Positions 8,373 through 16,908 of a stretch of 48,067 nucleotides of DNA are shown piece after piece. This stretch comes from Vulcanimicrobiota bacterium. Lineage in GTDB: Bacteria > Vulcanimicrobiota > Xenobia > Xenobiales > Xenobiaceae. The position numbers and the translations under genes are program-made. The DNA lies in assembly GCA_944322965.1 (NCBI GenBank), contig CALUQR010000011.1:1-48067 (forward strand), written 5' to 3'. The notes beneath the pieces are model-generated. The model had not been told where the DNA came from. It saw only the letters and a list, made by a program, of their open reading frames with translations, and made no database searches. The number at the start of each line of letters is the position of its first letter. The first letter of the stretch is position 1.

Positions 8373-8805
8373 GACTAACCTTCAATTACACTCAGATACA
8401 CAACCTGGCCAATAGAAATTAATTCGGAATGCTTAACGCGGAATTCGGAATTAGGGGCTCTTGTTAATGGCCTAACGGATCCGCGAGTAGCTGAACTTAT
8501 GCCAGAATCATTGGCAGTTTCACTGCCTTTTTAGGGCTTTGGTGTTACGCTTTGACTCTGGCGCCCAGTTTGTGGTTTGCGTTTGGTCACTTAATAGAGA
8601 CCTTTAGGGCGTTTGTCCAATCGGAACGCGGTCCCGCGCCGCACATACCCAGCGATATTTGCCTAGCCAAGCAATCTACGGAATTGATCAGTTATTCCCC
8701 CAAGCCGTCTCGCCCCTCAGTCAATGCGGAAACAAAAAATGCCGCTAGAAATTCTCTCTAGCGGCAATCTACTAACCCAATTACGCATTCCGAACTCCGC
8801 ATTGT
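8373..8805. repeat. repeat island: heptamer arrays and one inverted copy of the dispersed element
   Basis: Heptamer arrays lie at about 8418-8456 and 8776-8805. Between them, 8459-8722 is the dispersed element in inverted orientation: it starts with the right-end sequence (GTTAATGGC...CGGATCCG) and stops before the usual AACTAAAGTTAGAG end. A short hairpin with GCCGCTAGA and TCTAGCGGC arms lies at about 8740-8766. No gene is supported. Confidence 0.8.
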
Positions 8806-9560
8806 CCTTTCTCCACCTACGGGTCCGTTGCGGTTCTTAGCTACGGAGAGCTCGGCTAGGTTGCCATAGGTCTGGCCCCCTTTGGCGTAGTAATCGGGGC
8901 GGAAGAGGAAGAGCACAATATCAGCGTCCTGCTCAATGGAACCTGACTCCCGCAAGTCCGAAAGCATGGGGCGCTTATTGGCCCTACTCTCTAAGCTGCG
9001 CGAGAGTTGGGAGAGGGCTAAGATGGGGACCTGGAACTCTTTGGCTAGCTCCTTAAGTTGGCGCGAGATCTGGGAGATCTCCTGGACTCTGGACTCCGCT
9101 CGGCCCACCCCGCGCAAGAATTGCAAGTAGTCGATAATGACTAAGTCTAAACCCCCGCTTCTTCTGCAGGCGGCGCAGCTTAGCCTTAATCTCTAGGAGA
9201 TTGGCGCCGCCCTGGTCGTCAATAAAGATGGGAGCCTCTAAGAGTCCGGCGCTAGCTTCTACCGCCCGGTCCAGAAGCTGGACCCCGAAGAGCCCATTCT
9301 GTAAGGCCCGCCCATTGACCTTAGTCACCGCGCAAAAGAGTGCCGAGCCAGCTCCTCATAGCTCATCTCGAGGGAGAAGACGGCCACCGTCTTCCCTTGT
9401 TGAAGGGCGGCGTTGAGAGCCAGCCCCAAAGCAAAGGCCGTCGTACCCATAGAAGGCCTAGCCCCTAAGATGACGAGCTGGGAGGGGTGGAGCCCGGAGG
9501 TCAATTGGTCTAAGTCTCTAAAGCCGGTGGCCAAACCGGGAGCGGGCTGGCCCGCCGAAT
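8800..9560 (-). pseudogene. dnaB: remnant of replicative helicase DnaB, C-terminal RecA domain
   Basis: Three frames together give a DnaB C-terminal domain. The first holds ATGFRDLDQLTSGLHPSQLV, then a Walker A region GARPSMGTTAFAL and VAVFSLEMSYEEL. The second holds VTKVNGRALQNG and APIFIDDQGGANL. The third holds [16 protein letters not shown], then [14 protein letters not shown], then [20 protein letters not shown]. Frameshifts lie near 9327 and at a GGGGG run near 9149. The Walker A lysine is replaced (GKT reads GTT). The N-terminal domain is missing, and both ends run into heptamer repeats. It is a non-functional partial copy; the intact dnaB must be elsewhere. Confidence 0.88.
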
Positions 9561-9848
9561 AAATGCGGAATTAGGAATTCGTAATGCATAATTGACTCGC
9601 CGGCGATGGGGAAGTTAGGGCTCTAACTTTAGTTTTGGCAATTGGGTAAGAACGAGAAGGCAAGGACTTTGTTGCTGGCTGGTTCCGGAGGCGCTTGGCT
9701 GAGGGAGAAAATCGTTAGAGGTGTGTAGCGCGCAGGAGCGCGATCCAATTAGACAGACGTTAAGACTTTAAGCGATTTGTAACATCAGCTAAGTTATACT
9801 AGCTGGGGCTTTAACTTTAGTTGCTGTAGTGGCCTTGGAGGGGAAATC
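9541..9848. repeat. repeat island: heptamers and a left-half copy of the dispersed element
   Basis: Heptamers occur at about 9558-9595. From 9621 the left end of the dispersed element (CTCTAACTTTAGTTTTGGC) runs through the TTGGCTGAGGG and GCGCGCAGGAGCGCG segments, then loses similarity after about 9765. A second partial left end (CTTTAACTTTAGTTGC) lies near 9809. No gene is seen. Confidence 0.75.
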
Positions 9849-10271
9849 TTAAGAGCACCAGGACATGAGGTATTCTAGCTCGCCGGTGGTATTTTCGAGC
9901 TCTTCGTGCACGATGGTGAAACCTTCGCGCTGGTAGAAGCGCAGTGCCCTGTGATTTTTCTGATATACTCCTCAATGTAATTCTTTCCGTCGGTTTTTAA
10001 CAAAATCTAGTAAGCGTTTCCCTATCCCTCGAGATTGCGCGGCAGATACCACAAAAATTCCAGCTAGATAATCACCCTGAAGTCCTATAAAGCCTAAGAT
10101 TATCCCTTCCTCTTCGTAGACGTAGACTTCGGCTTGGCCTAATTCCCTTTTTACCTCCTCCCAGTGGCTCTGCCAATACAAGGTGGGGATAAAGGTATGA
10201 GTCTCAATATTAGTTGCTAACCAGATGTCAGCGACTCTCTCTAGATCACTTGGTTGTAAGTTTCTGATCAT
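9849..10271 (-). pseudogene. GNAT N-acetyltransferase with one in-frame stop
   Basis: From ATG 10271 the frame reads MIRNLQPSDLERVADIWLAT, then EVYVYEEEGIILGFIGLQGD, then GIFVVSAAQSRGIGKRLLDF (the acetyl-CoA-binding Q-x-x-G-I-G-K loop), then KELH and a TGA. The same frame continues GVYQKNHRALRFYQREGFTI to a TAA at 9849. The second part is the standard GNAT beta6-beta7 end (Y-x-x-N-x-x-A-x-x-F-Y-x-x-x-G-F). Total length would be 140 residues, normal for a single-domain GNAT. TGA is used as a normal stop elsewhere here, so this is a point-mutated pseudogene or a sequencing error. The region upstream of the ATG is repeat DNA with no ribosome-binding site, so its own promoter may also be lost. 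Confidence 0.85.
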
Positions 10272-10374
10272 TCTATTAGGTGGCCGCATTGCCGCCTGGG
10301 GCGGCAATGCGGAATTCGTAATTCGAAATGCGTAATTAGGGGGGCGGCGAGGTGGAAGTTGTGGCTAACTTTCG
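10272..10374. repeat. GCCGCC hairpin, heptamer array and left end of a dispersed-element copy
   Basis: A GCATTGCCGCC/GGCGGCAATGC hairpin is followed by heptamers (10308-10340) and the left end of the dispersed element (GTGGCTAACTTTCGG), which is cut at 10374 where the IS256-type element begins. The matching right half resumes near 11541. Confidence 0.7.
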
Positions 10375-11520
10375 GTAATGTCAAGAAGTTTTCGCAAATA
10401 GGTTTGCAGACTCCAGTTTAACAAAGTCAACCGACAATTTAGAAGTCCTCTGGGACAGCCTCCAGATGCTTCATGTTCATGTACTTCTTGTTGCCCCACT
10501 GCTTACTGACTACATGACGTAACCTGGCGCAGACTAACATCAAGGCTTAGTTTCCGTCTGGGAAGCAACCCACCACTCGAGTGCGGCGACGGATCTCTCG
10601 ATTCAGTCGTTCAAGCACGTTGTTAGTACGAATGCGGAGCCAATGCTCACTGGGGAAATCGTAGTATGTCAGCGTCTCTTCAATGCTATCCTCTACTTTC
10701 TTGGCAGCCTCTTTTAGCTTCATAGAGCGCAGCTGTTCTATCACAGCTTTAGTCTTCTCACGCGCAGCTTTCTTGTTCTCTTGAGCGTGAATCGCCTTGA
10801 GCATCTGAGCTACCGGCTTCACTTTAGAGCGTGGTGTGACTGAGAACACATTGCGGTAGAAGTGGACGACACAACGCTGGTATTTAGCTTCGGGGAATAC
10901 TTCATTGGCAGCGTCCAGCATACCGAGGCACTTATCGCCCACGATGAGTTTGACGCCTTTCAGGCCGCGTTTGCGTAGATCTTGAAAGAAGTTGACCCAG
11001 CTAGTCTTATCCTCTTTCATTCCTTCTGCAGCTCCTAACACCTCACGGTAGCCGTTTTTATTGACAGCGATCGCTACCAGAATGGATACATTCTCAACCT
11101 CTCCACCCCAGTTTCGATACACATAGATACCATCCACATAGACGTACGTATAATGCTCGCCCTGTAGGGGACGATTGCGCCATTCCTCAATGTGGACGTA
11201 TGCCTTCTTGTTAAGCTCACTGATGGTGGAGGGAGATACCTTGCCGCCCCACAACGCCTCCGTAATGTCCTCTATACGACGTACCGAGACGCCAGCCAGA
11301 TACATCTCAATGAGGGCTTCCTCGATACTACTTTCCCTGCGGCGATAGCGCTCAATTAAAGAAGAGACCTTTAGCACGTCTTCAAAACGTTTTAAAGGCC
11401 TCTTAAATGGATCATATCCGGCCCTAGCGGATCGTTTCGTTCCAAACCATCTTACAGCCCTCCCCTTTACAAAAGCCCATAACTATGGGATTTCTTAAAG
11501 GTCTTATCTAGTGAATTAAT
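10375..11520 (-). mobile_element. degenerate IS256-family insertion sequence nested in a repeat copy
   Basis: The element holds a minus-strand IS256/Mutator-type transposase. A terminal sequence (GGTAATGTCAAGAAGTTTTC) begins at about 10375, with the transposase stop about 65 bp inside. I cannot find a matching inverted copy at the other side, so that end (about 11,490-11,540) is uncertain or decayed. The flanks are two halves of one dispersed-element copy, so the IS landed inside the repeat. Confidence 0.7.
10439..11377 (-). pseudogene. IS256-family transposase with in-frame stop and degraded N-terminus
   Basis: The frame holds LIERYRRRESSIEEALIEMY, then LAGVSVRRIEDITEALWG, then the first catalytic Asp in YTYVYVDGIYV, then the second region KGVKLIVGDKCLGML, then RCVVHFYRNVFS, and RTNNVLERLNREIRRRTRVV with the conserved Glu. 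A TAA follows VGCFPDGN; the same frame then continues ALMLVCARLRHVVSKQWGN to a TAA at 10439, the normal family end. The listed GTG at 11377 is only a convenience: the open frame reaches about 11490, and the family's roughly 90-residue N-terminus is missing or degraded, with an apparent deletion just before LIERYRRRE. An active enzyme is unlikely without readthrough. Confidence 0.88.
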
Positions 11521-11695
11521 CTCATTCCATCCGATGAAGCATAGCGATTCTCCCGTATGCCAAGCTATTTCCAGATCCGCCAAGTTACTAACAAGCAGAA
11601 ATTTAATTCCGAATTAAGAATTAAGCATTCCGCATTGCTAGCCGCCGTACCGGCGACTAGCGCAATCCGCATTACGAATTAAGCATTCCGCATTA
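11521..11695. repeat. right half of a dispersed-element copy plus heptamer array
   Basis: The right end (CGATTCTCCCG...CCAGATCCGCCAAG) lies at 11541-11605 and is followed by heptamers at 11606-11695 with an internal GCCGCC-type hairpin (CTAGCCGCC/GGCGACTAG). The array runs into the last codons of the flavodoxin gene. Between 11378 and 11540 I see only degraded IS sequence. Confidence 0.75.
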
Positions 11696-12164
11696 CCCCG
11701 TTGGCCCAGGCTTTTAACTCTGCTGCCGTTGTATCTTTAGGAAACCGCTTGCCCTCTACTAGTTTGGCTCCTGGGCAGGAGTTTTGCAGCTCTCGGTTGG
11801 TCTCGCCCATTCCGCTCGTGCCGGAGGTGGCAAAGGGGATTATCGTCTTGCCGGTCAGATCATACTCTTCCAGGAAGGTATTGATGATAGTAGGGGCCAC
11901 GTGCCACCAGATGGGGAAGCCCACAAAGATCCGCTCATACTGGGCCATGTTCTCTACCTTATTGGCCACTGCGGGGCGGAAAGACTTATCTTTCATCTCT
12001 ACGCTGCTGCGGCTCTTAGGATCGTTCCAATCCAGATCCGCGCTGGTATAGGGGACTTGGGGTCGGATCTCAAAGAGGTCTGCGCCGATGGCTTCGGCTA
12101 GTCTCTCAGCCAGCTTGGCGGTCACACCGCTAGCGGAAAAATAGGCAACTAACGTTTGGCTCAT
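11679..12164 (-). CDS. flavodoxin
   Basis: This 161-residue flavodoxin-like electron carrier or NAD(P)H-dependent FMN protein starts MSQTLVAYFSASGVTAKLAE, with the FMN phosphate-binding loop at SASGVT. It continues with VGFPIWWHVAPTIINTFLEE (isoalloxazine-contact loop) and TIIPFATSGTSGMGETNREL. This is the long-loop-free form common in anaerobes. GGAGGG lies 8 nt before the ATG at 12164, which favours it over the upstream in-frame start. The last residues (VMRNA and stop) are encoded by the adjoining heptamer repeat, so the native C-terminus was probably replaced. It is followed upstream by a nitroreductase 24 bp away, and both probably form one redox operon. Confidence 0.9.
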   Translation of the reverse strand: MSQTLVAYFSASGVTAKLAERLAEAIGADLFEIRPQVPYTSADLDWNDPKSRSSVEMKDKSFRPAVANKVENMAQYERIFVGFPIWWHVAPTIINTFLEEYDLTGKTIIPFATSGTSGMGETNRELQNSCPGAKLVEGKRFPKDTTAAELKAWANGVMRNA

Positions 12165-12188
12165 GTTCAATCCCTCCAATTTTAACTT

Positions 12189-12701
12189 TTACAGATAAGC
12201 GACGGTTTCGCTCAGTTCCTTCCGCTGGCTGTGGGGCGCCAGGGGCTTCGTACCTTCCGCCGCATAACCCAGGTCCAGCACCATCAGGACCTCTTCATTT
12301 TCTGGCAACCCCAACTCGCGGGCCATAGCTTCTGGATCGAAGAAATTGACCCAACAACTATCCACGCCCTCATTGGTTGCGGCGAGCATCATGTGGGTGG
12401 CTACGATAGTAGCGTCCTCTATGCCGGAGTCTCTCTTCCCGCCAGGATAGGTGAATACGTTGTTGCGGTCAAAGGCTACGACGAGGCAGGTAGGCGCGCC
12501 ATATCGGCAGGGCGTGAGCTTGTCCACTTTGGCGAGGCCTTCCTCTGACTGCACCACATAGACGCGCTGCTCTTGTAGGTTCTTAGCGGTGGGAGCCAGA
12601 CGACCCGCAGCCAGAATAGAGTCCAATTGGGCCTGCTCAATTTGGCGTCCGTCAAATTTTTTGCAAGCATAGCGGTCCTTAATAACCGTCGTAAAATCCA
12701 T
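12189..12701 (-). CDS. nitroreductase family protein (FMN-dependent)
   Basis: The 170-residue product has the short nitroreductase fold: MDFTTVIKDRYACKKFDGRQ (R-x-x-x-x-F start helix), LAAGRLAPTAKNLQEQRVYV (S/T-P-x-x-x-N-x-Q FMN-binding segment), IEDATIVATHMMLAATNEGV and GLPENEEVLMVLDLGYAAEG. FMN and a nicotinamide cofactor are expected. The substrate cannot be told from sequence. It is the first gene of a two-gene unit with the flavodoxin. A ribosome-binding AGGAGG lies 7 nt upstream of the ATG. Family length is typical for the small anaerobe-type members. Confidence 0.92.
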   Translation of the reverse strand: MDFTTVIKDRYACKKFDGRQIEQAQLDSILAAGRLAPTAKNLQEQRVYVVQSEEGLAKVDKLTPCRYGAPTCLVVAFDRNNVFTYPGGKRDSGIEDATIVATHMMLAATNEGVDSCWVNFFDPEAMARELGLPENEEVLMVLDLGYAAEGTKPLAPHSQRKELSETVAYL

Positions 12702-13056
12702 TCTTTTGTCCTCCTATAACTTTGCCCAGGTATCTTGGCTACCACTTCGCATTCGCCGACCAGTAGCTCAAATAGAATTCAAGACAAATTAGAACAGCCT
12801 TGTAAAATTTGCTACTCAATTTACACCGAATCTGCCGTCAGAACTCAAAAAAGCGTCAGAACCCAAGCCCCAAAAACTGCGGTGAAACCGCAACGATTCT
12901 CCCACAGGCCAAAGTTACTTCCGGATCCGCCAAGTCACTAACAAGCAGAAACTTAATTCCTAATTACGCATTCCGAATTCCTAATTGATGTATTGTAGGC
13001 TCTTGAGAACTTTCTAAGAACTTTAAGGCTTAGTTTAGTTGTAGGAGCTTCAAAAG
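12702..13056. repeat. intergenic region with right half of a dispersed-element copy
   Basis: 12820-12959 matches the right part of the dispersed element, including a short AACTGCGGTGAAACCGCAACG hairpin segment and CCGGATCCGCCAAG. Heptamers follow at 12953-12988. The remaining 13,000-13,056 is the leader of the radical-SAM gene; no promoter is assigned with confidence. Confidence 0.7.
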
Positions 13057-13938
13057 GTGGTACTTATTAAGAGTGTTGAGGCGCGCAGTATTCTCTCTAA
13101 GTCTAATTTGCCGGTAGGGGATTATTCTGCTAATCCTTATGTCGGTTGTACGCACGCTTGTAAGTATTGTTACGCCTCTTTTATGAAGCGTTTTACGGGC
13201 CATAGTGAGGAGTGGGGCGCCTTTTTAGACGTTAAAAATTGGCCGGCGCTTAAGAAGGTAGAGAAATATGCGGGTCGGGAGATTTTGATAGGTTCGGTGA
13301 CCGATCCTTACTTGCCTCAAGAAGAGCATTACGGTCGGACGCGGTTGCTCTTAGAGCAGTTGCAGGGCAGTGGAGCTAAGCTTTCGCTCATTACGAAGAG
13401 CGATTTAGTGGAGCGCGATTTAGATCTGCTCTCTACCTTTCCGGGGGTAACCGTAGCTTGGTCTATCAATACGCTTCAGGAAGATTTTAGGGCGGATATG
13501 GATTGCGCGGCCTCTATAGAGCGTCGCTTAAAGGCTATGGAGCATTTCCATAAGGCTGGTTTGCGCACGGTCTGTTTTATCTCTCCCATATTCCCAGGTA
13601 TTACGGAGGTAGAGGAGATTATCTCTAGGGTGCGCGGAATCTGTGTAGAGGTGTGGTTAGAGAATCTCAATTTGCGCGGTCACAGTCGGGGGGTAATTTT
13701 AGCTTATATTAGGCGCAAGTATCCCCATTTAGTCTCTCTCTACCGAGAGATCTACGGGCGGGGCGATAAGACTTATTGGGTCGATTTAGATCTCTCTTTA
13801 GCCCAATGGGCTGCTCGGCAAGGTTTAACTTACGTCACAAAACGGACGAACTGGCAAGGCCCGACCCAGGAAGGGAGTCCGACCATCTTTAATTATTTCT
13901 ACCACGAACTCATTAAAAAATGCGGAATTCGTAATTAG
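13057..13938 (+). CDS. radical SAM protein of the spore photoproduct lyase-like (SPL) family
   Basis: The 293-residue protein has the 4Fe-4S-binding C31-x3-C35-x2-C38 motif (CTHACKYC) preceded by NPYVGC. It is followed by ILIGSVTDPYLPQEE, LITKSDLVERDLDLL, VAWSINTLQED and CFISPIFPGITEVEEI, the usual SPL-like TIM-barrel order. It lacks the C-terminal catalytic cysteine region of true spore photoproduct lyase that I would look for, so it is better called SPL-like of unknown substrate. GTG at 13057 is chosen because GTAGGAG lies 8 nt upstream. The last codons (GGA ATT CGT AAT TAG) come from the heptamer repeat, so the C-terminus may be truncated. The gene stands alone. Confidence 0.88.
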   Translation: MVLIKSVEARSILSKSNLPVGDYSANPYVGCTHACKYCYASFMKRFTGHSEEWGAFLDVKNWPALKKVEKYAGREILIGSVTDPYLPQEEHYGRTRLLLEQLQGSGAKLSLITKSDLVERDLDLLSTFPGVTVAWSINTLQEDFRADMDCAASIERRLKAMEHFHKAGLRTVCFISPIFPGITEVEEIISRVRGICVEVWLENLNLRGHSRGVILAYIRRKYPHLVSLYREIYGRGDKTYWVDLDLSLAQWAARQGLTYVTKRTNWQGPTQEGSPTIFNYFYHELIKKCGIRN

Positions 13939-14378
13939 GAATTCGGAATGCGCTAGCCGCCAAAGGCGGCAGGCAATGCGGAATGCTTAATGCGGAATGA
14001 AGAATTGGGGAAGTGGGGGCGCCGCCCTGGGGGGCGGCAAGCAATGCGGAGTGCGGAATTAAATGGCTTTTGTTAGTCGCTTGGCAAATTCAGAAATAGC
14101 TGAGCATATGAGAGAATCGCCGGAGGCCTCCGGCCTCCCTCACAATGCCACATTGCCCTCGCGCCGCGCGCACCAAGACGATTTTCCACCTAGCCCAGCT
14201 ACCTGCGGAATCAGCCAGCTATTTCCCCAAGCCGTCTCGCCCCTGAGTCCCGCCAAAACTAAAGTTAGAGCCACAGTCCATCCCCTCGCCGGCAACTTCA
14301 ATTCCGCATTACGCACTCCTAATTCCGCATTTATTCGGCGGCTAGGCCGCCGAATAAGCGCATTCCGAATTCCGAATT
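13939..14378. repeat. repeat island: heptamers, hairpins and an inverted dispersed-element copy
   Basis: Heptamers lie at 13924-14062 with GCCGCC/GGCGGC hairpins. 14065-14275 is the dispersed element in inverted orientation, from TTTTGTTAGTCGCTTGGC to AAACTAAAGTTAGAG. Heptamers resume at about 14308-14378. A 122-codon frame crosses the island but is repeat-derived and not supported as a gene. Confidence 0.8.
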
Positions 14379-14434
14379 GTGCTAATAGTTATCCCGAGGC
14401 GGCGTCAACGCCGCCCCGGGATAACTATTAGCAC
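14379..14434 (-). terminator. 56-nt palindrome overlapping the nrdJ stop codon
   Basis: Near-perfect arms GTGCTAATAGTTATCCCG and CGGGATAACTATTAGCAC enclose a GGCGGCGT/ACGCCGCC inner stem. It overlaps the last codons and stop of nrdJ. It could terminate transcription, although no T-tract follows. It borders directly on heptamer repeats and resembles the palindrome at 47335-47391. Confidence 0.75.
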
Positions 14435-16908
14435 TCAGAATGTCCGCACAGGTAGCATTTAGTGCAGCCTTCGATATTGATAAAGCTGGAGTTGCCGCAT
14501 TCGGGGCAGAGGTCGGCCGTGATGTGGTTGACCGTAGCCGCTTGGCGCAGCTCTTCCAGTTCTTGGTCTTTTTGGGTCGGTTCCAGGTAATTCTCTTCTA
14601 AGGCTTGGGAGATAGCGTCGGGCAGGGAGCGTACCCGATTCTTGCCAAAGCCGGCTGAGCGTTGGCCTCCGATCCCGCCCAGTTGTTGGACCAGTTCTTG
14701 GACCCTTTCTTGGGGGGTCAGGGGCGAGTTGACGCGCAGCAGGATAGAGGCTACTCGTCCCAACGCTTCGGCCATGGCTTTAATATCGGAGCCGCCTTTG
14801 CCGATCTCAATAAAGACTTCAAAGGGCTGTCCGTCCTCGTCGTCGTTCATAATGATGTGGGCGGTGCCGGTGGGGGTGGACTTAGTGACGGTCACCCCTT
14901 GGCGGCGGGTAGGACGAGGCCTGACTTTAGGTTGTTTGGGCGCGGCTTTGGGCTCTTCGGCTTTCTTCTCCGCCTTTTCCGGCTCGGCTACGCTCAGCAC
15001 CTGTTCGTCGCGGGACTTATCGCGGTAGATAGTCCCTCCCTTACAGCCCAGCTCGTACATCAACTCATAGAGTTGGCGAGTCTGTTCGACCGTATAGGTA
15101 GAGGGCACGTTACAGGTTTTGGAGATCGCGGAGTCGACCCAGTACTGGATGGCCGCTTGGACGCGCACATGTTCTTCGGGGGTGAGGTCGAGGGCGCTCA
15201 CGAAGTAGTCGGGCAGCTCTTGGCCGGGATGGGCCTCTTGCCACTCGGTGAGGACGGCGGTCTTTTCTTCGTGTACTCCCAGGCGACTCTTGCGGATATA
15301 GGACCAGAAGTAGAAGGGCTCGATCCCGGTGGAGGTACCCACCATAGTCCCTACCGTGCCGGTGGGGGCTTGGGTGAGCAGGGTGACGTTGCGGATCCCT
15401 TGGGTAGCGATCTTCTGGCGAGTCTCATCGGAGAGCCGCTGGATAAACTGTCCATCCAGATAGGGCTGAACTTTAAAGCGGGGGAAGGAGCCTTTCTCCA
15501 CGGCTAAGTCGGAGGAGGCTTGGTAGGCCTCTTCGGCGATAAAGCGATAGAGCTGGCCGATAAACTCTTCCGACTCTTTGGAGCCGTACTTAACCTTTTG
15601 GCGGATCATCAATTCGGCCAGCCCCACCGTCCCTAAGCCTACGCGCCGTTCGCTCAGCTGTTGGTCCTCGTTCTGGTTAAAGAAGTAGGGGGTAACGTCT
15701 ATAATATCGTCTAAAAAGCGCACGGCGTAGCGCACCGTCTGGCCCAGGGTCTCCCAATCGATCTGCCCGTCCTTACTCATGCGAGCTAAGTTGATATGGC
15801 CCAAGTTACAGACCGACCAGGCGGGCAGGGGCTGCTCGCCGCAGGGGTTAGTGCAGACTAAGCGCCCTTCGGGGTAATACCAGGAGTTAGAGAGCTCGTT
15901 GCAGCGGTCGATAAACCAGACCCCGGGCTCGGCGGAGGCCCAGGCGCTCTCGATAATATTATTCCAGATGGTGCGGGCGGGCAGGGTCTTATGGACGATA
16001 ACCTTCCCCCCTTGCTTTTCCCAGGCTTTGAGGTCGCCATTCCAGGCGTCGCTATTGTAGAGGGGATCGTTAGTGTCGGGGAAGCGCAGCTGCCAGGGCT
16101 TATCCTCTTGGACGGCCTGCATAAAATCTTCGGTGATACCGACGGAGATATTGGCGTTAGTAATCTTGCCCGCTTGGCGTTTGGAGTTAATGAACTCTAA
16201 GACGTCGGGATGCCAGACGTTGAGGATCAACATCAGCGCCCCGCGCCGGGAGCCGCCCTGTTCGATGAGCCCGGTCACGAAGCTATAGAGCCCGCCCCAG
16301 GAGACGGACCCGGAGGAGCGGCCATTGACCCCTTTGACGTAGGCGTGGCGCGGGCGTAGGGTAGAGAGGTTAATCCCCACTCCGCCGCCGCGGCTCATAA
16401 TCTCGGCCATATGGGAGAGGGTGCAGATAATGCCATCGCGAGAATCGCTGGGGCTGGGCACTACGAAGCAATTGTAGAAGGTCAGGTGCTGATCGGTCCC
16501 GCAGGCGGAGAGGATCCGCCCGCCCGGCACAAATTTCCAGCCCTGCAGGAGCCAGCGGAACTTCTCTTCCCACTCGGCGCGCTTCCCTTCCTCTTCCACC
16601 TGGGCCGCCCCGCGGGCTACGCGCTCCATCATATCCTCTACGTAGAGCTCTAAGGGCTTATCGACATGCTCGACGCTACTCTCAAGACAGCTGCCGTCGC
16701 GGAGTTGCATTTGCAACTTGCCGTTGCCTTGGAAACTGACGATCTCGCCGATCTCACGCTGGCTCGTCTGGGGGTCCGCCAAGACGATCACCGTATCTCC
16801 CACAGCTAAGCTCTTCTTTTTCCCATCTTTGAGGGAGTAGCGGTCTAAAAAGATCTTCTCTCCCAGGGCGGAGAGCCGATTTTCCGGGGAACGATAAGTG
16901 GGATGCAT
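14428..16908 (-). CDS. nrdJ: vitamin B12-dependent (class II) ribonucleoside-diphosphate reductase
   Basis: This 826-residue enzyme reduces ribonucleotides to deoxyribonucleotides using adenosylcobalamin, without oxygen. Visible parts are the N-terminal SPENRLSALGEKIFLDRYS, then about 50 inserted residues (VGDTVIVLAD...HVDKPLE) before the ATP-cone-less catalytic barrel. Next come FYNCFVVPSPSDS, MSRGGGVGINLSTLRP, NPCGEQPLPAWSVCNLGHIN (active-site Cys and Glu segment) and LLTQAPTGTVGTMVGTSTGI. After these come a linker of Ala/Lys/Pro and a C-terminal zinc-like tail CPECG...CTKCYLCGHSEC that re-reduces the active site. ATG 16908 has GGAG 9 nt upstream; a TTG two codons earlier is too close. A structured leader precedes it. 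Confidence 0.96.
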   Translation of the reverse strand: MHPTYRSPENRLSALGEKIFLDRYSLKDGKKKSLAVGDTVIVLADPQTSQREIGEIVSFQGNGKLQMQLRDGSCLESSVEHVDKPLELYVEDMMERVARGAAQVEEEGKRAEWEEKFRWLLQGWKFVPGGRILSACGTDQHLTFYNCFVVPSPSDSRDGIICTLSHMAEIMSRGGGVGINLSTLRPRHAYVKGVNGRSSGSVSWGGLYSFVTGLIEQGGSRRGALMLILNVWHPDVLEFINSKRQAGKITNANISVGITEDFMQAVQEDKPWQLRFPDTNDPLYNSDAWNGDLKAWEKQGGKVIVHKTLPARTIWNNIIESAWASAEPGVWFIDRCNELSNSWYYPEGRLVCTNPCGEQPLPAWSVCNLGHINLARMSKDGQIDWETLGQTVRYAVRFLDDIIDVTPYFFNQNEDQQLSERRVGLGTVGLAELMIRQKVKYGSKESEEFIGQLYRFIAEEAYQASSDLAVEKGSFPRFKVQPYLDGQFIQRLSDETRQKIATQGIRNVTLLTQAPTGTVGTMVGTSTGIEPFYFWSYIRKSRLGVHEEKTAVLTEWQEAHPGQELPDYFVSALDLTPEEHVRVQAAIQYWVDSAISKTCNVPSTYTVEQTRQLYELMYELGCKGGTIYRDKSRDEQVLSVAEPEKAEKKAEEPKAAPKQPKVRPRPTRRQGVTVTKSTPTGTAHIIMNDDEDGQPFEVFIEIGKGGSDIKAMAEALGRVASILLRVNSPLTPQERVQELVQQLGGIGGQRSAGFGKNRVRSLPDAISQALEENYLEPTQKDQELEELRQAATVNHITADLCPECGNSSFINIEGCTKCYLCGHSEC

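Noticed and set aside
8552-8761. A 69-codon plus-strand frame within the inverted repeat copy
   Set aside because: It is in a different frame from the element's other open stretch and has no ribosome-binding site or recognisable features.
9849-10271. Recoding of TGA (selenocysteine or tryptophan) in the GNAT gene
   Set aside because: Several intact genes here end in TGA, no SECIS-like hairpin is evident, and GNAT enzymes have no such residue at that position.
8418-14378. Possible CRISPR array from regularly spaced short repeats
   Set aside because: Units are 7 bp, tandem without unique spacers, degenerate, and no cas gene is present.
14063-14431. A 122-codon plus-strand frame starting MAFVSRLANSEIAEH
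   Set aside because: It lies wholly in the repeat island and in the nrdJ-stop palindrome. Other copies of the element have stops and frameshifts at matching places, so no protein is conserved.
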